NCBI RefSeq assembly: GCF_024979255.1
Contig: NZ_JANLCN010000003.1
Location: 1 to 64,000 of the forward strand
Direction of reading: 5' to 3'
DNA from: Herbiconiux moechotypicola
GTDB taxonomy: Bacteria; Actinomycetota; Actinomycetes; Actinomycetales; Microbacteriaceae
Length of the DNA stretch: 64,000 nt
A program made the position numbers and the translations under genes. This document shows positions 16,838 to 24,575 of the stretch, piece by piece (position 1 is the first letter of the stretch; every line of letters starts with the position of its first letter). The notes beneath the pieces were generated by a model. That model was given only the letters and a program-made list of their open reading frames with translations, was not told the DNA's origin and did not search any database.

Positions 16838-18109
16838 GTGATGGGGAGCCAAACGATTGCGCGACGGCGCGTGGAGAGCGGTGCCGACCTGCGCACCATG
16901 CTCGCCTGCGCCGTCGTCATGTTCGCCTCGGTGGGCATCGGCTTCTACGGCATCTCGGTGGTGATCGACCTGCTCATCGAGTCGGCGGGCGTGGCGCTCG
17001 GCGTGGTGAGCATCGGCACGAGCGCGTTCCTGCTGGCCGGATGCGTGGCCAACCCCCTGGTCTCGGTGGCGATGCAGAGATTCGGCACCCGGCGCACGAT
17101 CGCGCTCGGCGGCGTGGTGACGGTGGGCGGGCTCGCGCTCGTGACGGTGTCGTCGCTGCCGGCCGTGCTCATCGCGGCGTTCGTGCTCATCGGCGCCGGT
17201 GCCGCGGCCTGCTCGTTCCTCCCCGTCTCCACCACCCTCGTCGCGCTCCCCCACCGCACGCGCTCGCTCGGCATGACCATCGGGTACTCGGGCGGCACCC
17301 TCGGCGGGATCGTGCTCGCCCCCGGCATGATCGCGGTCGCGGAGGCCGCGGGGTTCGTGCCGTCGGTTTTGGCGGCGGCCGGGGTGCTGCTCGTGGTCGT
17401 AGTGCCGAGCGCACTGTGGGCGCTGCCGCCCGCGCCCGTCGGCGCGCCCGTCGTGCCGCTCACCGCGGGGCCGGCCGAGATCGCGAGCGAGCTCTCGGCC
17501 GAGGCGGTGTCACCCGCGCCACCCCCCGCATCCGGTGCTCTCGACCTGCGGGCGGCGCTGCGCGCATCCTCGTTCTGGTGGCTGCTCGTGGCGCTCTCGC
17601 TCATCGGTGCCACGGTCACCGCGGTGCAGCTGCAGATCCTCACCATCGCGCGGTTCGCCGAGATCCCGGATGCGGCGGTGGTCACCGTGGTCGTCGCCGC
17701 GTCGGTGGCGGTGGCGCGGTTCGCGGGGGTGGCGGCGCTGCGGGTGCTCAGCACGAAGGCGCTCTCGGTGCTCGCGTGCGGGGTGCAGGCGGCCGCGTTC
17801 GTGGTGCTGGCGCTCGCCCGAGACACCACGGGCATCGTGGTCGGCGCGGTGCTCGTGGGGGTGAGCGTGGGGGTGTCGGTGCTGCTGTCGCCGCTCATCA
17901 CGGTCGACGTGGTGGGCACGGCGCACTTCGCGCGGGTGTACGGGGTGATCCTCGCGGTGACCGGGCTCGTGAACGCGGGGGCGCCGCTCGTGATGACGGC
18001 GCTGTACCGGCCCGACAGCGGGTACCTCGTGCCGCTCGTGGTGTTCGCCGGGCTGAGCGCGGCGGCGGCGGGGGCGTTCGCGCTGGTGCGGCTGCGCCCC
18101 GGTTCGTAG
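16838..18109 (+). CDS. MFS transporter
   Basis: A 423-aa membrane protein with about 12 hydrophobic segments in two halves separated by a charged, Pro/Ala-rich loop around residues 200-235. It resembles MFS uptake or efflux permeases of the monocarboxylate-type group. GTG at 16838 is chosen because a -10 box stands six bases upstream; ATG one codon later is equally possible. A copy of GCAATCGTTTG (reverse strand, 16850-16860) lies at codons 5-8, where a bound repressor could block elongation. It is divergent from monooxygenase 3, so it may import that enzyme's substrate or export its product. Confidence 0.87.
   Translation: MMGSQTIARRRVESGADLRTMLACAVVMFASVGIGFYGISVVIDLLIESAGVALGVVSIGTSAFLLAGCVANPLVSVAMQRFGTRRTIALGGVVTVGGLALVTVSSLPAVLIAAFVLIGAGAAACSFLPVSTTLVALPHRTRSLGMTIGYSGGTLGGIVLAPGMIAVAEAAGFVPSVLAAAGVLLVVVVPSALWALPPAPVGAPVVPLTAGPAEIASELSAEAVSPAPPPASGALDLRAALRASSFWWLLVALSLIGATVTAVQLQILTIARFAEIPDAAVVTVVVAASVAVARFAGVAALRVLSTKALSVLACGVQAAAFVVLALARDTTGIVVGAVLVGVSVGVSVLLSPLITVDVVGTAHFARVYGVILAVTGLVNAGAPLVMTALYRPDSGYLVPLVVFAGLSAAAAGAFALVRLRPGS
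16850..16860. promoter_or_regulatory. Inverted copy of the GCAATCGTTTG motif inside the 5' end of the MFS gene
   Basis: The exact 11-mer GCAATCGTTTG is found at 16759-16769 on the plus strand and again here on the minus strand, flanking the divergent promoter region symmetrically. Its position just downstream of the predicted transcription start suits a repressor site; function is inferred. Confidence 0.45.
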
Positions 18110-18164
18110 CGCACCCGGCTCAGCCAGTGGACAAGGCGCGCGCCCGAGCACCACACTGTCACTG

Positions 18165-20051
18165 ATGACCACCAACCTCACGATCATCCAGCGCTCGCCC
18201 GACCCCGAAGAGTCGGGCACGAGCACGCAGCGGCGCGCCACGATCGCCGACCGCATCCGGGAGATGGGTCAGAACCGCATCGGGGCACTGCTGCTCCTGC
18301 TCGCCACGATCGTCGCCATCCTCTGGGCCAACATCTCCACGCACTCCTACGAGGCGCTGTGGGAAACGCACATCACCGTGGGGGTGCAGGACTTCCAGCT
18401 CGACTTCACCCTGCACGCCCTCGTCAACGACGCGCTCATGGCGCTGTTCTTCTTCACGGTGGGGCTCGAGGTGCGGCGCGAGTTCGCCATCGGCGAGCTC
18501 ACCAGCTGGTCGCGGGCGGTCATCCCGGTGATCGCCGCCGTCGCGGGGCTCGGGGTGCCGGCGCTGCTGTTCCTGCTCATCGCCTCGGGCACCGGGCAGG
18601 AGCACGCGTGGGGCGTGGTCATCTCCACCGACACGGCGTTCCTCGTGGGGGCGCTCGCGCTCGTGGGGCCGAAGGCGCCTGGGCGGCTGCGGGTGTTTTT
18701 GCTCGCGCTCGCCGTGGTCGACGACATCGGGGCGCTGTCGATCATCGCACTCGCCTACACCGAGAACTTCAACCCGATGCCGCTCGTCATCGCGGCTCTC
18801 GGGCTCGCCGGCATCTTCTTCACCCGTTACCTGCGCGGCGGGCGGGGGCCGGTGTACGCGACCCTCTCCATCATCGTGTGGCTGGCGTTCCTGGCGTCGG
18901 GCGTGCATCCGACCCTCGCCGGTGTCGCGATCGCGCTGCTCGTGCCGGTGTACCGCCCCAACCGGCGCGACGTCGAGCACGCGCTCGACCTCGCCCGCAC
19001 CTTCCGGCAGTCGCCCAACACCGAGTACGCGCGGGCGGCGGCGAACAGCCTGCGCGAGTCGATCTCCATCAACGAGCGGCTCCAGACCGCATACGCGCCC
19101 TACGTGGCCTACGTCATCCTGCCCTTGTTCGCGCTGGCGAACGCGGGGGTCGTCATCGACGGCGACATCCTCTCGGCCGCCTTCGTGTCACCGCTGTGCT
19201 GGGCCATCGTCGTGGGGCTCGTGGCGGGCAAGTTCATCGGCGTGTTCGGCGCGAGCGCCGTGATGAAGCTGTTCCGGCTCGGCGAGTTCGGGGCGGGGCT
19301 CACGCTCGACCGCATCGCGGGCGGGGCGGCGCTGTGCGGCATGGGGTTCACCATCGCGCTGTTCATCGTCGACATCGCGATCGACGACCCCGAGGTGCAG
19401 AACGAGGCGCGCGTGGCGGTGCTGGCCGCATCCGTCATCGCCTTCGTGTTCGCCACCGTCATCTTCAGGCTCTCGGATGCGCGGCGCGGGCCAGAAGACA
19501 GCGGCCGGCTCGTGCGCCCGGTCGACCCGCGGCGCGACCACATCTACGGCGACCCGGATGCGCCGCTGACGCTGCTGGAGTACGGCGACTTCCAGTGCGG
19601 GTTCTGCCTCAAGGCCACGGGGTCGGTGGGCGAGGTGCGGGAGGTGCTCGGCGACTCGGTGCGCTACGTGTGGCGGCACGCGCCGCTCACGCGCTACCAC
19701 CCCAACGCGCAGGCGGCGGCCGAGGCGTCGGAGGCGGCGGCCAGGCAGGGCAAGTTCTTCGAGTACGAGCGGAGCCTGTTCGCCGACCAGGAGAACCAGA
19801 TGCCGACCGACATCCTGGCGCGGGCGCGCGCACTCGGGCTCGACATGCGGCGCTTCGAAGAAGACCTCAGTTCGCCCGAGGTGGCGGCGCGCGTGCGCGA
19901 CGACATGCTCGACGCCGAGGCGATGGACATCACGGCGGTGCCGACGTTCTTCATCAACGGGCGGCGGCACACGGGGCCGTACGACGCGCAGTCGCTCATC
20001 CGCGCGCTGCAGGCGCCCGTGCCGGGCACCTCGGCGCCCGTCGCGCGCTGA
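18165..20051 (+). CDS. nhaA: Na+/H+ antiporter NhaA with C-terminal DsbA/thioredoxin-fold domain
   Basis: A 628-aa fusion. Residues about 30-440 are NhaA, a membrane antiporter exporting Na+ for H+: HALVNDALMALFFFTVGLEVRREF, the paired Asp of LAVVDDIGALSIIALAY, and GAALCGMGFTIALFI. After RRDHIYGDPDAPLTLLEYGDFQ a DsbA-like domain follows with a CGFC redox motif (about residues 478-481) and the cis-Pro loop DITAVPTFFINGRRH. NhaA-thioredoxin fusions are known in actinobacteria. The domain would lie outside the membrane if the C-terminus is exported; topology was not computed. The gene stands alone and ends before an intergenic hairpin. Confidence 0.93.
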   Translation: MTTNLTIIQRSPDPEESGTSTQRRATIADRIREMGQNRIGALLLLLATIVAILWANISTHSYEALWETHITVGVQDFQLDFTLHALVNDALMALFFFTVGLEVRREFAIGELTSWSRAVIPVIAAVAGLGVPALLFLLIASGTGQEHAWGVVISTDTAFLVGALALVGPKAPGRLRVFLLALAVVDDIGALSIIALAYTENFNPMPLVIAALGLAGIFFTRYLRGGRGPVYATLSIIVWLAFLASGVHPTLAGVAIALLVPVYRPNRRDVEHALDLARTFRQSPNTEYARAAANSLRESISINERLQTAYAPYVAYVILPLFALANAGVVIDGDILSAAFVSPLCWAIVVGLVAGKFIGVFGASAVMKLFRLGEFGAGLTLDRIAGGAALCGMGFTIALFIVDIAIDDPEVQNEARVAVLAASVIAFVFATVIFRLSDARRGPEDSGRLVRPVDPRRDHIYGDPDAPLTLLEYGDFQCGFCLKATGSVGEVREVLGDSVRYVWRHAPLTRYHPNAQAAAEASEAAARQGKFFEYERSLFADQENQMPTDILARARALGLDMRRFEEDLSSPEVAARVRDDMLDAEAMDITAVPTFFINGRRHTGPYDAQSLIRALQAPVPGTSAPVAR

Positions 20052-20070
20052 CCCGTCGCTGCGAGAGGGG

Positions 20071-20149
20071 GCGGTTCCTTCGCGCAAGAATCCCGCACAC
20101 CGAGCCGACATGGGCGGCGGATGCGCGCATCCTTGCGTCAGCGAACCGC
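20071..20149. repeat. Intergenic palindromic element (hairpin family member C)
   Basis: GCGGTTC (20071-20077) pairs with GAACCGC (20143-20149) and CGCAAG (20083-20088) with CTTGCG (20132-20137), separated by a symmetrical 5x5 internal loop. The top of the stem contains the palindrome GGATGCGCGCATCC. It lies between the convergent nhaA and GNAT genes and has no U-tract. It aligns without gaps over 74 positions to the element at 38332, with identical CGAGCCG and CGGATGCGCG blocks and paired changes in the stem. Confidence 0.6.
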
Positions 20150-20182
20150 TGGCGGCGTTGAGGCCGTGGTGGCGCGCGCGTT

Positions 20183-20752
20183 CTACGGTGCGGGCGCCGG
20201 GCGGGTGAGGCAGGTGAGCTGGGGGCGCTCCTCCCAGGAGGGTGACGGGAGGAAGCCCGCGCGTTCGTAGGCGCGGAGGGCGTCGGTGCGCCAGGCCCAG
20301 ACCGAGAGCCGGAGCGCCTTCTCGGGCGCACCGGCCGCCGCCGCCTCGAGGAGCGCGCGGCCGAGGCCCGACGCGCGGTGGACCGGCTCGACCCACAGCC
20401 GCTTGAGCTCGACCTCGTCGGGAGTCGGGCCGGCGGTGGGGCCGGCGGCGGGGCCCGAGGCGGGCACGGCGATCAGGATGCCCGCGGCCTCGGCGGGTGC
20501 CGGCCCCGCCTCGGCGTCCGGCAGGTGCACGGCGTCGACGGCGGGTGGGAACGCGAGATACACGGCGGCGCCGGCGGTGGCGGTGGCGGGGTCGTCGACC
20601 TCTCGCTGGTAGCGGGCGGGGAGCATCCCGTCTCCCGGGTCCGTCGCGAGTCCGCGATCGACCTTCTCCCGCTCCGTCTGCCGCAGGTACGCCTCGAGCA
20701 GCCGGGACACCGCCGCCGCATCCTCCGGGAACACCGCCCGCCGCACACTCAT
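20183..20752 (-). CDS. GNAT-family N-acetyltransferase
   Basis: Acetyl-CoA-dependent acyltransferase of about 189 aa. Motif A is ELKRLWVEPVHRASGLGRALLEAA, with the R-x-x-G-x-G pyrophosphate loop, and the C-terminal AYERAGFLPS matches the GNAT motif B region. Between them is a Gly/Pro/Ala-rich insertion (ASGPAAGPTAGPTPDE). The ATG at 20752 follows GGAGGG with no spacer. The GTG two codons later (20746) has six bases of spacing and may be the real start. Substrate unknown. It is a single gene between a hairpin element and a repeat-rich spacer. Confidence 0.85.
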   Translation of the reverse strand: MSVRRAVFPEDAAAVSRLLEAYLRQTEREKVDRGLATDPGDGMLPARYQREVDDPATATAGAAVYLAFPPAVDAVHLPDAEAGPAPAEAAGILIAVPASGPAAGPTAGPTPDEVELKRLWVEPVHRASGLGRALLEAAAAGAPEKALRLSVWAWRTDALRAYERAGFLPSPSWEERPQLTCLTRPAPAP

Positions 20753-20799
20753 CCCTCCATCCTCGCCCACCGCACCTCGCCGCGCGCACCGCCGATCGG

Positions 20800-20935
20800 C
20801 CGCTCGGCACCCGGCCTCCCGAACCTCCCACCCCGCAGCGCGCACCGCGCATCCCGAACCTCCCACCCGGCACCGCGCACTCCGCATCCCGGTCGTCCCC
20901 ACCGCGCACCGCGCATCCCAAACCTCCCACCCGGC
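20800..20935. repeat. Degenerate direct repeats in a 210-bp spacer
   Basis: Two 32-bp copies with one mismatch lie at 20840-20871 and 20904-20935; each starts GCGCACCGCGCATCCC and ends AACCTCCCACCCGGC. A third, partial copy stands at about 20807-20836. The spacer between the GNAT gene and the aldolase-SDR gene contains nothing else recognisable. Units are built around the CGCATCC heptamer common throughout the window. Confidence 0.6.
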
Positions 20936-20962
20936 GGCGGGCAGAACGGTGGGAGCTGCAGG

Positions 20963-23029
20963 TCAGAGGACGCGGTCGTTGCCGCCGTCGACGGTGAGGA
21001 CGGTGCCGGTGGTGGCGCGGAGGGCGGGTGAGACGACGGCGAGGACGGTCTGGGCGACGTCGCGGCTGGTGACCTCGAGGCCGAGCAGGTTGCGGGTCTT
21101 GTACTGCTCGACGGTCAGTCCGTAGCTGGCGGCGCGTTCGGCGAGGAGCTCGGGGGTCCAGATGCCGGTGTCGAACACGGCGTCGGGCTGCACGAGGTTC
21201 ACGCGGATGCCGTCGGTCGCCCACTCCAGGGCCGCCACCCGGGCCAGCTGCGCGGCGGCGGCCTTCGAGGCCGAGTAGGCCGCAGCTCCCGGGCCGGGGG
21301 CGGGCACGTTCTTCGACGAGACGAGCACGAAGCGTCCGCCGCGCGGCGCGAGAGCGAGAAACGGATGCGTCGCCCGCAGGCACTCGAGCACCGCCGAGGT
21401 GTTGACGTGCAGACTGCGTTCCCATGCGGCCGTGCTCACGTTCTGCACGGGAGTCGGCGGAGCGAAGACCCCGGCGGCCGCCACGACCACGTCGATGCCG
21501 CCGAAACGGCGCGCCGCCGCGTCGACCGCTGCGGCGAGCACCGCGGGATCGCCCGCGTCGCCCTGCACGCCGGCCCAGGCCGCTCCCCCGAACGCGTCGA
21601 CGACGCCCGGCGAGAGATCGACCCCCACCACGGCCGCGCCCGAGGCGAGCAGCGTCTCCGCGATCGCGCGCCCGATGCCCGAGGCGGCACCCGTGACGAG
21701 TGCGACCTCGCCCTGCAGGAGCGGGGCCGAACCGGCCGAGCGGATGCGCGCCTGCTCCAGCTCCCAGTACTCGATGTCGAACGAGAGGTCCTCGTCGAGC
21801 GAGCCGTAGCGGCCTACCGAGTCGGCGGCCTCGACGACGGCGATGGTGTGGAGATAGAGCTCTTCGGCGATGCGGGCGTCTTTCACGCTGCGGCCTGCGG
21901 TGAGGAGGCCGAGCTCGGGGTCGAGCACCACGCGGGGGGCGGGATCGAGGAGTTCGAGCTCGGCGCCGGCGCGGTCGCGGTGCTGTTCGACGTAGGCGCG
22001 GTAGCGGTCGGCGTACGCCTCGACGTCGCGGCCGACGAGCGGCGCGCGCTTCGTGCGGATGAGGTGCTCGGGCGTGATCGTGCCCCGCGACGAGGCCTCC
22101 GCCACGTCGGGCCGCCGCGCGAAGGCGGCACCTCGCGCGGCCTCGCTCTGCGCGACGATCATCGGCCGCCCCGCCGCCGCACTCAGCGCTGCGCGCACCT
22201 CCGCGAGTTCGACGGCCGAGCCGCGCGGCGCCTCCGCGGTGTGATGGGTGGGGGTGGGGATCGGCGCATCCGCGGTGGAGGGGGAAGGAGGGGCGGACGC
22301 GGCGGGGGTGGGGTCCGGGGCGGCGGTGGCGGCTGCCGCGGCAGCAGCCGTGCCGAGGAGGTCGGCACCGTGGGCCGGTCCGAAGGAGGCGGCGGCGCGG
22401 CGCACGAGCTCGTGGTGGCGGGCCAGCGCCCGGGCGGAGTCGTCGTCGAAGGTGAAGAGGCCGTGGTTCATGAGCACGAGGGCGTCGACCTGGCCCGAGA
22501 CCACCTCCGGGATGCGCGCGACGGCCCGCGCGAGATCGAACCCGGGCTTCACGTACTCGAGCACCGCGACGCCCTCGCCGAGCACCTCGCGCACGCGGGA
22601 GGGCCCGTGGCCGGTCTCGGTGAGCGCCACGATCGCATCCGAGTGACTGTGCAGCACCACCCGGCGAGGGATGACCGCGTGCAGGATCGCCTCGATCGAC
22701 GCCGTCGGCGCGGTGGCGGAGAGCGAAGCCTGCCGCAGCTCGTTCACCATCGCGGTGTCGGTCAAGGCGGGCAGCGCCGCGAGCTCGAGCAGGCGGGCCC
22801 GGCGCAACGGCGCGAAACCGGCCGCCTCGATGGTGCCGAGGTCCCAGCCGCTGCCCTTCACCCACACCACGTCGACGGAGGCGCCGGTGACGTCGGTCTC
22901 GACCGTCTTCACCGAGGTGTTTCCTCCGCCGTGCAGCACGTAGGCGGGGTCGCCGCCGAGCTCGCGCGAGGCGCGCACGATCTCGTCGAGCGCGGAGACG
23001 GGCGCAGCCGCAGCCGCTCCCCCGCTCAC
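20963..23029 (-). CDS. Bifunctional class II aldolase / short-chain dehydrogenase (RhaE/RhaD-SDR type)
   Basis: A 688-aa fusion like the rhamnulose-1-phosphate aldolase/lactaldehyde dehydrogenase proteins of rhizobia and Bacillus. The N-terminal half is a class II (metal) aldolase with VLHSHSDAIVAL (HxH zinc ligands) and the third His in LVLMNHGLFTF. A low-complexity Ala/Pro insertion (about residues 225-275) interrupts it. The C-terminal SDR begins at about residue 430 with VALVTGAASGIGRAIAE and has the catalytic AYSASKAAA. Expected reactions are retro-aldol cleavage to dihydroxyacetone phosphate plus an aldehyde, then oxidation of the aldehyde. The GTG start overlaps the kinase stop (GTGA). 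No rhamnose isomerase gene is present, so the substrate may not be rhamnose. Confidence 0.88.
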   Translation of the reverse strand: MSGGAAAAAPVSALDEIVRASRELGGDPAYVLHGGGNTSVKTVETDVTGASVDVVWVKGSGWDLGTIEAAGFAPLRRARLLELAALPALTDTAMVNELRQASLSATAPTASIEAILHAVIPRRVVLHSHSDAIVALTETGHGPSRVREVLGEGVAVLEYVKPGFDLARAVARIPEVVSGQVDALVLMNHGLFTFDDDSARALARHHELVRRAAASFGPAHGADLLGTAAAAAAATAAPDPTPAASAPPSPSTADAPIPTPTHHTAEAPRGSAVELAEVRAALSAAAGRPMIVAQSEAARGAAFARRPDVAEASSRGTITPEHLIRTKRAPLVGRDVEAYADRYRAYVEQHRDRAGAELELLDPAPRVVLDPELGLLTAGRSVKDARIAEELYLHTIAVVEAADSVGRYGSLDEDLSFDIEYWELEQARIRSAGSAPLLQGEVALVTGAASGIGRAIAETLLASGAAVVGVDLSPGVVDAFGGAAWAGVQGDAGDPAVLAAAVDAAARRFGGIDVVVAAAGVFAPPTPVQNVSTAAWERSLHVNTSAVLECLRATHPFLALAPRGGRFVLVSSKNVPAPGPGAAAYSASKAAAAQLARVAALEWATDGIRVNLVQPDAVFDTGIWTPELLAERAASYGLTVEQYKTRNLLGLEVTSRDVAQTVLAVVSPALRATTGTVLTVDGGNDRVL

Positions 23030-24522
23030 GACGCCGCCGCCGTCCACACCGAGTCCAGCGCCGCCAGCGCCGCGTCGAACCGCCGGTTCTGCGTGAGGTA
23101 CGACAGCCGGTCCGTCCCCGGCCGCACCACGAGCGCCGGGTCGGGGTCGGAGATCCACCGCGACACGTCGAGCCCCGCCGCCCCCGCCGCGAGCGACGCC
23201 ACACCCCGCGCACCGAGCTCGGTGCCGAGCTGCCGGCGCACCGGGTGGCCGATCACGTCGGCGAACATCTGGGCCCACACCGGGTTCTTCGCGCCGCCGC
23301 CCGCGAGCGTCCACGGCGCATCCGTCACCGCCGCCGTGCTCTGCAGCTTCTCGAGCTGCACCCGGTGGTACTGCGTGATGCCCTCCGCCACGGCCCGCGC
23401 GAACTCGCGGTAGCCGTGGTGCGCCTGGGCGCCGATGAAGGTGCCCGAGGCGCCGAGGTGGTCGGGCGCACCGTTGATGAACGGGAGGAACAGCAGGCCG
23501 TCGGCGCCCGCGGGCACTGTCGACGCGGCGTGCAGCAGATCGCGCGGCGACAGACCGTCGATCGAGGTCGACGACATCATCGACGCGAACCACTCGATGC
23601 TCGCCGCCGAGGTGGGCGCCACCTCCTGGGCGAGCATGTAGCGCGGGTCGGGCAGCAGCGCGTTGAGCGTGACACGGGGCGGTGCGGCGTCGGCCGGCAC
23701 CACGACCGAGTTGATGGCCCAGGTGCCCACGATGATCGTGACATCCGAGGGGTTCGTGCTGCCCGCGCCCAGCGGGCTCGCCACGCAGTCCATGCACCCG
23801 GCGACCACCGGGATGCCGAGCGGCAGACCCGTGGACGAGGCTGCCGAAGCGGTCACCGCGCCCACCACGTCGCCCGAGGCGCTGAGCGGCGGGAACTTCT
23901 CGCGCAGCGCACGCGAGAGCCCGAGGTTGTCGAGCGTGCTCGGCGCGTAGCTGCGGTGCTCGAGGTCGACCAGGCCGCAGGCCGAGGCGTCGGAGAGGTC
24001 GGCGCTCGGCGCACCCGTGAGGTTCGTGGTGATCCAGTCCTTGCACGAGAGCACCCAGGTGGCGCGGTCGACCGACTCGGGCTCGTTCTGCGCGAGCCAG
24101 GCGAGCAGCACGGCGGGCTGACCGGCCCACGGCATCGATCCCGTGACCCGGTGCTCGCGCGCGATCGTCGCCGCGTCGAGCCGCGCCACGATGCTCTCGG
24201 CCCGGTTGTCGTTCGAGGCGATCGCGGCCCGCACGGGCCGGAGGTCGTCGTCGACGAGGTAGAGCCCGTTGCCGTGCCCGGTCGCGCCGACCGCCGACGG
24301 CACGTAGCCGCGCGCGGCCAGCCCCGCCGTGAGCTCGCGCAGCACCTGCGCCACCACCCGCCACAGGGCGGCCATGTCGATCTCCTGGCGCCCGCCGCGC
24401 GAGGCCTCGCGCGGGTTGGGCATCGCCACCGTGAGGATCTCGCTGCCGTCGGTGCCGAACGCGGCCGCCTTGGCCGAGGTCAGCCCCACATCGATCCCGA
24501 TGAAGCACTCGTTCGTCGTCAT
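23026..24522 (-). CDS. FGGY-family carbohydrate/polyol kinase
   Basis: Sugar kinase of 498 aa with both FGGY domains. Phosphate-1 motif is FIGIDVGLTSAKAAAFG; the second-domain landmarks are GTWAINSVVV, APTSAASIEWF, LLFLPFINGAPDHLGASGTF and TLAGGGAKNPVWAQMFADVIG. By eye it is nearer to the LyxK (L-xylulose kinase) and EryA (erythritol kinase) branch than to RhaB or LsrK. It sits 53 bp after the GlpD-type dehydrogenase and overlaps the aldolase gene by 4 bp. Likely phosphorylates the imported sugar or sugar alcohol; the exact substrate is unknown. Confidence 0.9.
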   Translation of the reverse strand: MTTNECFIGIDVGLTSAKAAAFGTDGSEILTVAMPNPREASRGGRQEIDMAALWRVVAQVLRELTAGLAARGYVPSAVGATGHGNGLYLVDDDLRPVRAAIASNDNRAESIVARLDAATIAREHRVTGSMPWAGQPAVLLAWLAQNEPESVDRATWVLSCKDWITTNLTGAPSADLSDASACGLVDLEHRSYAPSTLDNLGLSRALREKFPPLSASGDVVGAVTASAASSTGLPLGIPVVAGCMDCVASPLGAGSTNPSDVTIIVGTWAINSVVVPADAAPPRVTLNALLPDPRYMLAQEVAPTSAASIEWFASMMSSTSIDGLSPRDLLHAASTVPAGADGLLFLPFINGAPDHLGASGTFIGAQAHHGYREFARAVAEGITQYHRVQLEKLQSTAAVTDAPWTLAGGGAKNPVWAQMFADVIGHPVRRQLGTELGARGVASLAAGAAGLDVSRWISDPDPALVVRPGTDRLSYLTQNRRFDAALAALDSVWTAAAS

Positions 24523-24575
24523 TGTCGATCCGCTCTTCGCGGCCGCGGCCGCGCTTTCGTCTTCGTTCTACTTCG

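Noticed and set aside
20963-24508. A single very long open frame covering both the aldolase-SDR and an out-of-frame reading of the kinase gene
   Set aside because: The upstream part is a shadow frame of the FGGY kinase (Arg/Ala/Gly-rich, no family features). The real second gene starts at the GTG overlapping the kinase stop.
23026-24522. Calling the FGGY kinase LsrK or RhaB
   Set aside because: Its second-domain motifs (GTWAINS, APTSAASIEWF, LPFINGAPDHL) fit the LyxK/EryA type better; a full lsr or rha assignment is not supported.
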